Part shown: one piece after another, positions 1 through 7,829 of the stretch
Numbering within the stretch: position 1 is the first letter of the stretch
Layout: every line of letters begins with the position of its first letter
Source of the DNA: Pirellulales bacterium
Lineage (GTDB): Bacteria; Planctomycetota; Planctomycetia; Pirellulales; JAEUIK01
DNA: 41,908 bases
Assembly (NCBI GenBank): GCA_019694435.1
Contig: JAIBBZ010000041.1
Coordinates: 1 to 41,908, forward strand
Direction of reading: 5' to 3'
The notes under the pieces: generated by a model
Databases searched by the model: none
Told to the model about the DNA's origin: nothing
What the model saw: the letters and a program-made list of their open reading frames with translations, nothing else
Translations under genes and position numbers: made by a program

Positions 1-346
1 GCAACGGCGAAAACCGGCCCAGGTCGCCCTCGACGGCCAGCGCCGCGCGCTTCCGCGCCGCGGCCAGAGCGCCCGAGGCATCGAACACGGCATTGCTCAA
101 CACGCCCTGCGCATCGACCGCCACACCGCCCACGGCGCTCTGCGAAACGACGACGCCGGTGGTGACCGTGGGCGTCGTCGTGCCGTTGTTGTTGCCGTTA
201 TTGTTCCCGTTGTTATTGCCGTTGCCATTGTTCTGGGCCAGCGACGGGGCATCGAGCAGCGCCAAGACGGGCACCGCCAGGAGGAGCCCCAAGGCGAGTG
301 TGCAACTCACGGAGCGCGACGCACGGCAACGAAGGACGTGCAACAT
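1..346 (-). CDS. Secreted protein with Asn/Gly-rich linker, N-terminal part only (DUF1598-like?)
   Basis: An open frame of 115 codons runs from an ATG at 346 off the left edge of the window with no stop, so only the N-terminus is present. The first ~35 residues form a signal peptide: a basic n-region, a Leu/Val/Ala-rich core (LALGLLLAVPVLALL) and a likely cleavage site after LAQ. A 17-residue Asn/Gly tract follows, then a Thr-rich stretch, then GGVAVDAQGVLSNAVFD and an Ala/Arg-rich helix. The GGVxVDxxGVL pattern resembles what I remember of planctomycete DUF1598 proteins, but that assignment is tentative. The gene diverges from the FHA/sigma-54 activator across a 371-bp gap that carries a candidate promoter. 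The product is probably exported; its function is unknown. Confidence 0.75.
   Translation of the reverse strand, partial: MLHVLRCRASRSVSCTLALGLLLAVPVLALLDAPSLAQNNGNGNNNGNNNGNNNGTTTPTVTTGVVVSQSAVGGVAVDAQGVLSNAVFDASGALAAARKRAALAVEGDLGRFSPL
182..232 (-). repeat. In-frame Asn/Gly codon repeat (NNNG units)
   Basis: Seventeen consecutive codons of the minus-strand gene encode only Asn and Gly, with NNNG repeated three times after an imperfect start. AAC, AAT and GGC/GGG codons alternate. The tract lies straight after the predicted signal peptide, so it would make a flexible secreted linker. Near-repeats of this kind can change length by slippage. Confidence 0.8.
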
Positions 347-717
347 GGCAAGAGTTCCTTACGCAAATGCCCCGAGAGGGGGCGAGACTGGAGGCCTCGA
401 CTCGTTCGTTCCGGGCACGCGCGCAGCGACGATTGCAATCGCCAGCCGCACAAGTGCTTCAACCGTTCCAGAATATCTGGGTTGTGCAAAGGCAGCAAGA
501 AAACTCGGCGCCGAAACCTTGTCCGCGGTAGGACTTTCGTAACGATTGCAGGGGGGAGCTCGCCCGGCGGGCGACCCGGGGCACCTCCGCTGGCTTGCGA
601 GGCCGACAAGGGGGGCTAAGGTAAAGGCTGGGTTTTTGCAGCCGTGCCGAACGCCTGGGCTGGGACGGTCTGTTCTCTCCGGCGAATCCAGCCGCAGGTG
701 GGGTGCGAAGGGCGCTC
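347..717. other. Divergent intergenic region, 371 bp
   Basis: This region separates two divergent genes. Short open frames on both strands show no recognisable protein and are not called. It holds a candidate minus-strand promoter (470-498), a 5-bp dyad CCAGA-ATA-TCTGG at 468-480 over its -10, and a 10-bp palindrome GATTGCAATC at 431-440. No convincing promoter was found for the plus-strand activator. Confidence 0.6.
470..498 (-). promoter_or_regulatory. Candidate promoter for the truncated secreted-protein gene
   Basis: Read on the minus strand, TTGCTG (498-493) and TATTCT (475-470) are separated by exactly 17 bp. The -35 matches the sigma-70 consensus at 3 of 6 positions and the -10 at 4 of 6. 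The leader to the ATG at 346 would be about 115 nt. The 468-480 dyad overlaps the -10 and could be an operator. The call rests on consensus only. Confidence 0.3.
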
Positions 718-2745
718 ATGCTGGCCTACCTCGTAGTACGCGAAGGCACAAAATGGACGGACGTCTTCCGTCTCGTGCCGGGCCAGTCCGTGACGATCGG
801 ACGCGCCCCGATCAACCAGATCACGATCAAAGACGAACGCTGCAGCCGGTCGCACGCCGAGGTGTTCTTTTCCGAGGGACGCTGGTTCCTGCGCGATCTC
901 GACAGCCGTAACGGCACGGCCGTCGGGGCTGAAATCGTCCACGGCGATTACACCCTGAAGGCCGGGGACATCATCCGCATCGGCCGCTCGCAGCTGGCAT
1001 TTGTCCACGACCTGTCGAACGCGTTTGCCGATGGTTCGGCGGGCAACGGCGGCGCGGGAAACGTGGTCAGTGACTATGCGCCGACCGAGGCCGTCGGTGC
1101 CGGCGATTCGAGCGTGTTGACCGAGCCGCCGCTGATTACGCATCGCCGCGGCCAGACGCGGTTCTTGGCGCCGGCCGAAAGCAGCCCGAGCGAGGAAGCC
1201 GGGTCGTCGTCGCGGATTGGTCGCGCCGCCGTGCAATTGGCCCGGCTGGCCTTCACGATGGCCAAGGCCCCGGACGTGGAAACGCTCGCCAAGCTGTCGC
1301 TCGACGGCCTGTTCGCCGGCATTGAAGTCGACGCCGGCGCGGTGCTATTGCTGCCGCGCGATTTCAAAGGCGATCCAACGCAGACCGATCTGGAGGTCGT
1401 GTCTTCTCGCACCAGCGACGGGTCGACGTATTATCGCGTGCCACCTTTTTTGGCCTCGACCGTCTTGCGCGACGGCGAAGCCGTGCTGGCCCGCAACGTG
1501 ATGGGTGACAGCATGTTGGCCCGTCGCGACAGCAAGGGTGAGATCCACGCGACCAGCGTCATTTGCGCGCCGATTCGCCGCGCCAAGGAAGTGGTCGGCC
1601 TGTTGCACTTGTATTCGACCGACGCGAACCGGGCCCTCGATCCGGACGATCTGGAATTCACATTGGCCGTGGCCGACACGACGGCCGTGGTGCTCGAGAC
1701 GTTGAGCCGGCAGCAGGAATTGGCCGCCGATCTGAACAAGGTGCAGGACGAGAACCAGCAGCTGCGCGAGCGGCTCGGCGTCAACAGCGAGATTATCGGC
1801 TGCAGCGAAGTCGTCCGCCGTATCACCGAGGAAATCGCCCGGGCGGCATCGAGCCGCGCCACGGTGCTGATTCGCGGCGAGAGCGGCGTCGGCAAGGAAC
1901 TCGTCGCCCGAGCGGTGCACTATTCGAGCCAGCGCCGCAAGGGCGTGTTCGTCTGTCTCAACTGCGCTGCCCTGACCGAGAGCCTGCTGGAAAGTGAATT
2001 GTTTGGCCACGAAAAGGGGGCGTTCACCGGCGCCACCGAGCGCAAGATCGGCAAGTTCGAGGCGGCTCACGGCGGGACCCTGATGCTCGACGAAATCGGC
2101 GAAATGAGCCCGACCATTCAGGCGAAATTCCTGCGCGTGCTCGAAGGGCATCCGTTCGAGCGCGTCGGTGGGAGCGAGCCGGTCAAGGCCGACGTCCGCG
2201 TGATCGCCGCGACCAACCGCGACCTGGAGCGCGATGTCGCCGCCGGGGTGTTTCGCCGCGACCTCTACTTCCGCCTGCGGGTACTGGAGATCTATGTCCC
2301 GCCGTTGCGGAAACGACCGGAAGACATCCCGGTGCTGTGCAACTATTTCCTGCAAAAGTTCAACGCCGAGACGGGGCGCCGGTTGCGCGGCTTTACCACC
2401 CGGGCCATCGATCACCTCGTGCGCTATCGCTGGCCGGGCAACGTGCGGGAATTAAAAAATGTCATCGAACGGGCGATCGTGCTGGCCCGGACCGACTTGA
2501 TCGACCAGGACGACCTGATGCTCTCGAAGCTGGCCACGGCCGGTGATTCGCAGGAGATTGCCGAGGGCGAATACACGCCGCTGACGCTCGACGAAGTCGA
2601 ACGCCGGCACATTCTGGCGACCTTGAACGCGACCGGGTGGAATAAGAGCCAGACGGCGACGATTCTGGGGATCGAGCGTTCGACGCTCGATCGCAAGATT
2701 CGCCGCTACGAGCTGGTCGAAGAGCCACGCCGGCCGATCTACTAA
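718..2745 (+). CDS. FHA-GAF sigma-54-dependent transcriptional activator
   Basis: This is a 675-residue bacterial enhancer-binding protein. An N-terminal FHA domain (about residues 15-95; VTIGRAP, CSRSHAEV, DSRNGT) should bind phosphothreonine peptides, and a GAF-like sensory domain covers roughly 170-340. The AAA+ domain has Walker A GESGVGKE (about 387-394), GAFTGA (about 434-439), Walker B LMLDEIGE and the arginine-finger region FRRDLYFR. A Fis-type helix-turn-helix closes the protein (NKSQTATILGIERSTLDRK). The intact GAFTGA loop implies true sigma-54 contact. The ATG at 718 was preferred to the in-frame GTG at 703 because GAAGG lies 7 bp upstream of it. The FHA domain suggests control by a Ser/Thr kinase; a kinase is encoded at 21524-22627, but a link is inference. 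Targets are unknown; cheX follows after 244 bp. Confidence 0.93.
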   Translation: MLAYLVVREGTKWTDVFRLVPGQSVTIGRAPINQITIKDERCSRSHAEVFFSEGRWFLRDLDSRNGTAVGAEIVHGDYTLKAGDIIRIGRSQLAFVHDLSNAFADGSAGNGGAGNVVSDYAPTEAVGAGDSSVLTEPPLITHRRGQTRFLAPAESSPSEEAGSSSRIGRAAVQLARLAFTMAKAPDVETLAKLSLDGLFAGIEVDAGAVLLLPRDFKGDPTQTDLEVVSSRTSDGSTYYRVPPFLASTVLRDGEAVLARNVMGDSMLARRDSKGEIHATSVICAPIRRAKEVVGLLHLYSTDANRALDPDDLEFTLAVADTTAVVLETLSRQQELAADLNKVQDENQQLRERLGVNSEIIGCSEVVRRITEEIARAASSRATVLIRGESGVGKELVARAVHYSSQRRKGVFVCLNCAALTESLLESELFGHEKGAFTGATERKIGKFEAAHGGTLMLDEIGEMSPTIQAKFLRVLEGHPFERVGGSEPVKADVRVIAATNRDLERDVAAGVFRRDLYFRLRVLEIYVPPLRKRPEDIPVLCNYFLQKFNAETGRRLRGFTTRAIDHLVRYRWPGNVRELKNVIERAIVLARTDLIDQDDLMLSKLATAGDSQEIAEGEYTPLTLDEVERRHILATLNATGWNKSQTATILGIERSTLDRKIRRYELVEEPRRPIY

Positions 2746-2989
2746 CGGCGCGCCGAATCATTGCAAGCGGCGATTCTGGCCGCGTACGCATCGCCGATCG
2801 GGGTGCTGATTGGAGCGATTGTACCGGCCACGACCGGACCTGGGCCGGCTCGCGGACCGGGGAAATGTTGCTCTGGAGCGTCTGGCCGCGGCGCCCGTGG
2901 CGAATTCGTGACCGAAAGTTATCTATCCAATCACGGAACGAGGGGGAACAACCCCCCGCCGCTGCGCCAGACAATTCGAGGAGCTTCGC

Positions 2990-3514
2990 ATGTCGACCGT
3001 CGCCGCCGAATCGGTCACCCGACTGACCGTAGATCCGAATCTATTGCGCGCGGTGACCGACTCGGTATCGAATGCGCTGACGATGTGCAACGCACGTGCA
3101 CGCTGCGTGGGCATCTCTTCGGTACCGCCGGTCGACGGCGGTGACGTGACGGGGATGATCGGCATTCACGGCAAGGTGTCCGGGTTCGTGACCGTGAACG
3201 TCGGCAACCGTTGCGCCGTGCGGCTGGTCGAAGGCCTGTTGCAGGACCAGTTCGGCGCCCTGTCTCCACAGGTGATCGACGGCATGGGCGAGATCACCAA
3301 CATCATCGTGGGCGGCATCAAGAGCGCCATGTCGAGCACCGATCGCGCGTTCTCGCATATCACCGTGCCCAGCGTGATCGTGGGGCGGGGCTATCAAATC
3401 GCCTATGCCAAAGGGCTTGATTTCTTGTGCGTGGCCTTCGAGCACCACGATCCCGAATCGCTCGTGCTGCAGGACCGGCTGCTGCAAGTCAGCCTGTCGA
3501 TGCTGCGGCTGTAA
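2990..3514 (+). CDS. cheX: Chemotaxis protein CheX (CheY-P phosphatase)
   Basis: This 174-residue protein of the CheC/CheX/FliY superfamily dephosphorylates CheY-P to end the motility signal. The diagnostic helix is present once as GEITNIIVGGIKS, giving the E-x-x-N pair that inserts a water-positioning Asn into the CheY active site. Length and a single active helix fit CheX, which works as a dimer, rather than two-site CheC. GAGGAG at 2978-2983 lies 6 bp before the ATG and fixes the start. It is a lone gene, 244 bp behind the sigma-54 activator, while the chemotaxis operon lies some 33 kb away on the other strand. That operon has its own phosphatase, CheC. The product may serve that pathway or another CheY-like protein. 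Confidence 0.88.
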   Translation: MSTVAAESVTRLTVDPNLLRAVTDSVSNALTMCNARARCVGISSVPPVDGGDVTGMIGIHGKVSGFVTVNVGNRCAVRLVEGLLQDQFGALSPQVIDGMGEITNIIVGGIKSAMSSTDRAFSHITVPSVIVGRGYQIAYAKGLDFLCVAFEHHDPESLVLQDRLLQVSLSMLRL

Positions 3515-3646
3515 TCTCGCACGAGCGCGGCGCGGGCCTGCCCCGCCGTATGACCTCGAATTGGCGCGGTGGCCTTGCGCAAGTGTCGGCGGTACACTGC
3601 CGCGCTGAGCACGCAACGGTTTTGACGCCTGGCGAGGGACTCAGCG

Positions 3647-4756
3647 ATGTTGAAGCAGACGCGCGTGGCCGTGATCGGCAGCACCGGGCGCGGCGACTAT
3701 GGTCATGGCCTGGACGTCGTCTGGCAGCAAGTGCCCGACGTGGAAATCGTCGGTGTGGCCGACGACAACAAGCAGGGCCTGGCCGAGGCGGCCAAGCGGC
3801 TGGGCGTCCAAGCAGCTTTTGCCGATTACCGCGAGCTGCTCGACAAAACGAAGCCCGAGGTCGTGAGCATTGCGCCCCGCTGGGTCGATCGGCATGCGGA
3901 GATGGTCCAGGCGGCCTGCGAGCGCGGCATTCACGTTTACCTTGAAAAGCCCTTTTGCCGCTCGCTGGAAGAAGCCGATGCAATGGTCGCGGCGTGCGAG
4001 CGATCACACGTCAAACTGGCGATTGCCCACCAGACACGCTACAGCCCGAAGCTCGCCGTGGTGCGCAAGCTGATTGCCGAAGGCAAGCTGGGGCGGCTGC
4101 TCGAGATTCGTGCCCGCGGCAAAGAGGACGCTCGCGGCGGCGCGGAGGATCTCTGGGTGCTGGGGACGCACGTACTCGATTTGACCCGCGCGCTGGCGGG
4201 CGACCCGCAGTGGTGCCAAGGCGCCGTGACGGTCGCCGGCAAGCCGCTGGCGGCAAGCGACCTGGTCGAAGGCAACGAAGGGCTGGGTCCCCTGGCCGGC
4301 GATGTCGTTTGTGCCATGTACGGATTGCCCGAGGGGGTGACCGCGTATTTCAACTCGCAACGCAATGCCGCCGGGCGGCCCGCGCGCTTCGGCATCCAGG
4401 TGCTTGGCACTGCCGGCGCCCTGGTGATGGGCACCGGCTATCTGCCGAAGGTGGCTTTCCTGGGTGATCCAGGTTGGGGATTCGGCCCCAAGGATCCGCG
4501 TTGGCAAGAAGTGAGCACGGCGGGGATCGGCAAGCCCGAACCGCTGCCCGACGGCAGTCTGCCGGCCGGAAACGTGCTGGCCGTCAAAGACCTGCTCGCT
4601 GCGATTGCCGAAGATCGGCAACCCCAAAGCAGCGTTTACGACGCTCGGGCGGCCATTGAGATGATCGTGGCGGTATTCGAATCGCAGCGTCTGGGCGGCC
4701 GGGTATCGTTCCCCTTGGCCAATCGCAAAAGCCCGCTGACGATGCTCGCCGGGTGA
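3647..4756 (+). CDS. Gfo/Idh/MocA family oxidoreductase
   Basis: A 369-residue NAD(P)-dependent sugar or cyclitol dehydrogenase family protein. The Rossmann fold opens with VAVIGSTGRGDYGHG, where the glycine motif is slightly unusual, and the family catalytic lysine is in YLEKPF near residue 103. The C-terminal beta-sheet substrate domain contains GTHVLDLTRAL. There is no export signal, so the protein is probably cytoplasmic. GAGGGA lies about 9 bp upstream of the ATG. It stands alone between cheX and a convergent gene, so the context does not name a substrate. Planctomycete genomes carry many paralogues of this family and substrate cannot be read from sequence. Confidence 0.9.
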   Translation: MLKQTRVAVIGSTGRGDYGHGLDVVWQQVPDVEIVGVADDNKQGLAEAAKRLGVQAAFADYRELLDKTKPEVVSIAPRWVDRHAEMVQAACERGIHVYLEKPFCRSLEEADAMVAACERSHVKLAIAHQTRYSPKLAVVRKLIAEGKLGRLLEIRARGKEDARGGAEDLWVLGTHVLDLTRALAGDPQWCQGAVTVAGKPLAASDLVEGNEGLGPLAGDVVCAMYGLPEGVTAYFNSQRNAAGRPARFGIQVLGTAGALVMGTGYLPKVAFLGDPGWGFGPKDPRWQEVSTAGIGKPEPLPDGSLPAGNVLAVKDLLAAIAEDRQPQSSVYDARAAIEMIVAVFESQRLGGRVSFPLANRKSPLTMLAG

Positions 4757-4803
4757 GTGCGACGCATGGGCCCTGTCGCGTGGCGGCACGTCACAAGGCA
4801 GCG

Positions 4804-5736
4804 CTATGCGCCGCGTTTGCGCAGCACGTCTTCGATCACGCGCGTGACGTCGTCCGGGCTCAAACGGCTGCCGCTGACCCGGGGGCTGGTGCCGGTCGTG
4901 TTATCGCCATTCCAACGGTTGGTCGTGGCGCCTTCGGCCACGTTGAGGGCTTCGAGAATGGCCGGAACGTCGAACGGGATGAACGGCGACATGCGGCCGA
5001 TCGTATAGCTCCAGCGACCATCACGGCGCTTGCGTGCCGCGACATAGGCCTGAATGCCGTCGGCAAACACGCCGGTCCGCGCCTGGTCGCCGATTTCGCG
5101 GATCATCGCCCAACCATGGCCGCCACCGGTACGCTCGTAGTGCGTATCGAGCGGGATCGATTTCCCGCGGCCGGTGACATACCGCATGATCCGGTCTTCG
5201 ACGTCGTACACGACGCGCGTGCAGACCTCGGGATCGCGGAGGTCTAGCTGACCGTCGAGCCGCGTCCGGCGGTAAGGTTCGTAGACCCAAGCCAGTTCCT
5301 GAAGGATGGGCAGGTCGACGGGGAACGGGTAGGCCCCGGCCGTGGCGTCGAGCAAGTCTTCCATCACGACCAGGCGATTGAGCACCGGATTCATGGTGTG
5401 CCCGGCCAGGTAGCTGTGCTTCAGCAGAAACCAGGACGTGCAGACGTCTTCGTCGCAGTCGTTGCAATAGATGTCAGCGCGAGGGCCGTTTTCGTCGCGG
5501 AACCGGGTGAATAGCCCCTGCCGGATAGCCAACAGCACCTGGGCGCAGGTCGAACGGGTCGCCAGTCGATCGACCTCGGTATGGTGATTCAGGTTGAGCC
5601 GCGGGCCTTCGGCCTGAAAGCGCGGGCCGGCGGCTACGTAGCCATCCAAGGCGATGGCAAACGGCTCGGTGGCGGCACAAAACTGGTTCCAGTACATCGG
5701 TTCCAGTTGTGGCCGCATGTGCAGCACAATGGCCAT
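4804..5736 (-). CDS. Conserved protein of unknown function with DHH-phosphoesterase-like motifs
   Basis: A 310-residue protein without signal peptide or membrane segment. Two stretches recall DHH-family phosphoesterases: NLNHHTEVDR (N50-H51-H52) followed by a Ser/Thr-Cys helix, and an acidic motif NDCDEDVCTSWFLL (about 92-105) that resembles the D-x-D-A-x-x-S metal site. Their order is the reverse of the classical DHH layout. The C-terminus (RWSYTIGRMSPF, then TTGTSPRVSGSRLS) has Gly/Ser spacing reminiscent of DHHA1-type tails. I treat the family as unproven. The ATG at 5736 was chosen because GGGAGGG sits 5 bp upstream; the frame extends further, but with Arg-rich unlikely sequence. It lies 178 bp downstream of a glycosyltransferase gene on the same strand. 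Confidence 0.8.
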   Translation of the reverse strand: MAIVLHMRPQLEPMYWNQFCAATEPFAIALDGYVAAGPRFQAEGPRLNLNHHTEVDRLATRSTCAQVLLAIRQGLFTRFRDENGPRADIYCNDCDEDVCTSWFLLKHSYLAGHTMNPVLNRLVVMEDLLDATAGAYPFPVDLPILQELAWVYEPYRRTRLDGQLDLRDPEVCTRVVYDVEDRIMRYVTGRGKSIPLDTHYERTGGGHGWAMIREIGDQARTGVFADGIQAYVAARKRRDGRWSYTIGRMSPFIPFDVPAILEALNVAEGATTNRWNGDNTTGTSPRVSGSRLSPDDVTRVIEDVLRKRGA

Positions 5737-5741
5737 TCTGG

Positions 5742-5748
5742 CCCTCCC
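5742..5748 (-). promoter_or_regulatory. Strong Shine-Dalgarno deciding the start at 5736
   Basis: GGGAGGG on the minus strand lies 5 bp before the ATG at 5736. It rules against the 79-codon upstream extension that is open to 5973. Confidence 0.75.
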
Positions 5749-5914
5749 GGTCGAATCCCCAGCCCCTCCGGGCCGGCGGCGCTCCCTCACATGGCTCCAG
5801 CGGCAATCCCCTGGTTCGGCCGCTGAGCTAAAACGCAGCCCCATTCTGACTTGCCAGCCCCGAGACTCGCAAGCGGCCTTGTGCCGGGGCCCCGGCAAAT
5901 CGCCGAATCGGCCC

Positions 5915-6595
5915 CTACCGTGCGTGCGGTCGATACCACCTGGCCAGCCTCTCGGGGGAGACGCCAAGTGCAAATGCGGTCAAGATCGTCCAGTTCCGCA
6001 TGGTCTGGCGGATCACGCCGTGCTTCTGCCAACGCCGGGCGCTGATGTGCAAGGGGCCCGGCAGCAGCGCGATGCGACCCTGGCGCCGTGCGGCGCGCAT
6101 CAGGAGCACGTCTTCCAAGAGCGGTACTTCGGCAAAACCGCCGAGCGACTCGAACGTCGCTCGTCGCATGGCGATCCCCTGGTCTCCATAGGGCAACTGC
6201 CGCCGGCGCGCACGGAATCCGTTGCCCCATTCGAGCAGTCGATAGGCAAACCCCGGCGCATCGATCGACTGGCGAAACGCAGTCGCCGCGACGGTAGTTT
6301 CGGTCAGCGCGCGGCGTACCTGGTCGATGGTGCCCGCGGGCAGCCAGCAGTCGGCATGGAGAAACAGCAGGACGTCGCCCGTGGCTTGTGCAGCTCCCTG
6401 GCTCAATTGTCGGCCGCGCCCGGGAGGCCCGCTCACCAGTTCGGCGCGCGCCGCGGCGACCCGTTCGATTGTCGCGTCGCGGCTGCCGCCATCGGCGATG
6501 ATCACCTGGTCGGCGCCGGCTTCCCACGCACGATCGATCCCCGTGGCAATCGACTCGGCCTCGTCGAGCGTCGGGATGATCACGCTGACGCGCAT
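5915..6595 (-). CDS. TIGR04283-type family 2 glycosyltransferase
   Basis: A 226-residue GT-A fold glycosyltransferase of the group annotated as rSAM/selenodomain-associated transferase 2. Visible signatures are the N-terminal VSVIIPTLDEAESI, the nucleotide-binding DGGSRDAT, GPPGRGRQLSQGA, the metal-binding LLFLHADCWLP, and the C-terminal YGDQGIAMRR, PLLEDVLLMR and SARRWQKHGV blocks. This group has been linked to arsenosugar-type pathways in some bacteria, but no partner radical-SAM gene is present here. The start at 6595 gives the family-typical MRVSVIIPT opening; AGG lies 5 bp upstream. The frame is open 33 codons further, with atypical sequence. It is divergent from the FkbM methyltransferase gene. 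Confidence 0.9.
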   Translation of the reverse strand: MRVSVIIPTLDEAESIATGIDRAWEAGADQVIIADGGSRDATIERVAAARAELVSGPPGRGRQLSQGAAQATGDVLLFLHADCWLPAGTIDQVRRALTETTVAATAFRQSIDAPGFAYRLLEWGNGFRARRRQLPYGDQGIAMRRATFESLGGFAEVPLLEDVLLMRAARRQGRIALLPGPLHISARRWQKHGVIRQTMRNWTILTAFALGVSPERLARWYRPHAR

Positions 6596-6811
6596 GGTGC
6601 CTGCTGGGTAAAGGGGGAATTCGACGCTGGCAGCGCCAGCATGGCGTGCGAACCTGGGGGCCGCCGCTGGGAACGTGCGATTCGACTCGACCACTTCGTC
6701 GTACTTCTTGTAGATTCACGGCCGTGCTGCTGGCAACTGCTCGCTGGCGGGATGTCTTTTGCCAGGCAGGCAGCGGGCGCGGTTCGACCGTCGCGAGTGA
6801 GGTGCACACGG

Positions 6812-7795
6812 ATGTGGCTTCGCCGGATTTTCGATTGGCGGCGCTGGCGCCGCACCCGGGCGATCTTTACCGATCCGTGGCGGAGCCACGTTCGATTGAG
6901 CCTGCTGCGGCGCGGTCCGCTGGACCTGGTGTTTCGGACCGGCGGGAAAATGACCGTCGAGCGGCCGCGCAGTTTCCGGCCGGTGCTCGAGGTGCTGCTT
7001 AGCGGTCGCGACAGTCCCTTGCCGGTGTCGTGGACCGACGGCAGGGTCCATTTTCAGTTTCAAGGGCAGCGCCTGGCATTGCGGCCCGACACCCACGATG
7101 CGTACGTCTTCCGTGAGGTGTTTCTCGACGACTGTTACGGCCTGGATGAACTGGTGGCGACGGGCGCGTGCGAGGGAGAGCCACCGCTCGACACCGTGGT
7201 CGACCTCGGGGCGAATATCGGCCTGTTCAGCCTCCGCGCCGCCGGGCTTGCCCGGCGCGTGATTGCCGTCGAGCCGATCTCCGTCAATCGAGAGACCGCG
7301 CGCCGAAATCTGTCGCGGTACCTGGCCAACGGACGCGTACGGTTGGTGGCCGCGGCCATCGATGGGGGGGCTGCGGCATCGACGCGGATTCATCTCAGCG
7401 GCAACAGCGGCGGTCACTCGATCGCGGTAGCGCACGCGGCCGCCTTCGGCACGTTCGGCTACGAGGAGGTGCCCTGTTTGTCGCTGGCCGAGTTGTTTGC
7501 CCGGCAGCACGTCGATCGCTGCTCGCTGCTGAAGTGCGACGTCGAGGGCGCGGAGTACGACATCTTTGGCGCAGCGCCCATTGAGTTGCTGCGGCGGATC
7601 GATCAGATCGTGCTGGAAGTGCATGTCGATCGCGAGACGTTGCTGCCCGAGCGGCTCGACGCGCTTGTCGGCCGACTGCAGCAGGCCGGGTTTTATGTGA
7701 CCGCTCCGCAGCTCGATCTGCATGCAGCACGCCAGGTGCACTTGTTACGCGCCACGCGGCCGGAGCCGAGCGAACAACGCGCTACGGCGGCCTGA
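6812..7795 (+). CDS. FkbM family SAM-dependent methyltransferase
   Basis: A 327-residue class I methyltransferase of the FkbM family. The SAM-binding loop is VVDLGANIGLFSLRAAG, followed by the acidic ribose-binding strand VIAVEPISVNRE. The core contains KCDVEGAEYDIFGAAP and IVLEVHVDRE, both typical of FkbM proteins, which O-methylate glycans and polyketides. The N-terminal ~110 residues are basic and less conserved. The frame is open far upstream (to 5654), but that part is antisense to the preceding glycosyltransferase gene. The ATG at 6812, with GAGG 9 bp before it, begins the plausible protein. The next gene, a glycosyltransferase, starts 34 bp downstream on the same strand, suggesting a shared transcript and surface-glycan decoration. 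Confidence 0.88.
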   Translation: MWLRRIFDWRRWRRTRAIFTDPWRSHVRLSLLRRGPLDLVFRTGGKMTVERPRSFRPVLEVLLSGRDSPLPVSWTDGRVHFQFQGQRLALRPDTHDAYVFREVFLDDCYGLDELVATGACEGEPPLDTVVDLGANIGLFSLRAAGLARRVIAVEPISVNRETARRNLSRYLANGRVRLVAAAIDGGAAASTRIHLSGNSGGHSIAVAHAAAFGTFGYEEVPCLSLAELFARQHVDRCSLLKCDVEGAEYDIFGAAPIELLRRIDQIVLEVHVDRETLLPERLDALVGRLQQAGFYVTAPQLDLHAARQVHLLRATRPEPSEQRATAA

Positions 7796-7829
7796 ACGAG
7801 ACCAACGCGACCTAGCAGCCGGACTTGCG

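Noticed and set aside
2942..2956. GGGGG-AACAA-CCCCC stem upstream of cheX
   Set aside because: Five base pairs only, no T tract and no clear role; could be chance.
3562..3580. Sigma-54-like TGGCGCG...TTGC upstream of the Gfo/Idh gene at 3647
   Set aside because: The spacing between the GG and GC elements is 2 bp too long for a -24/-12 promoter.
6779..6796. GGTTCGACC resembling a tRNA T-loop
   Set aside because: The flanking bases do not form a T stem, and no anticodon arm or acceptor stem is present.
5654..6811. Long N-terminal extension of the FkbM methyltransferase frame
   Set aside because: It is antisense to the glycosyltransferase and DHH-like genes, has shadow-type composition, and a good ATG with GAGG lies at 6812.
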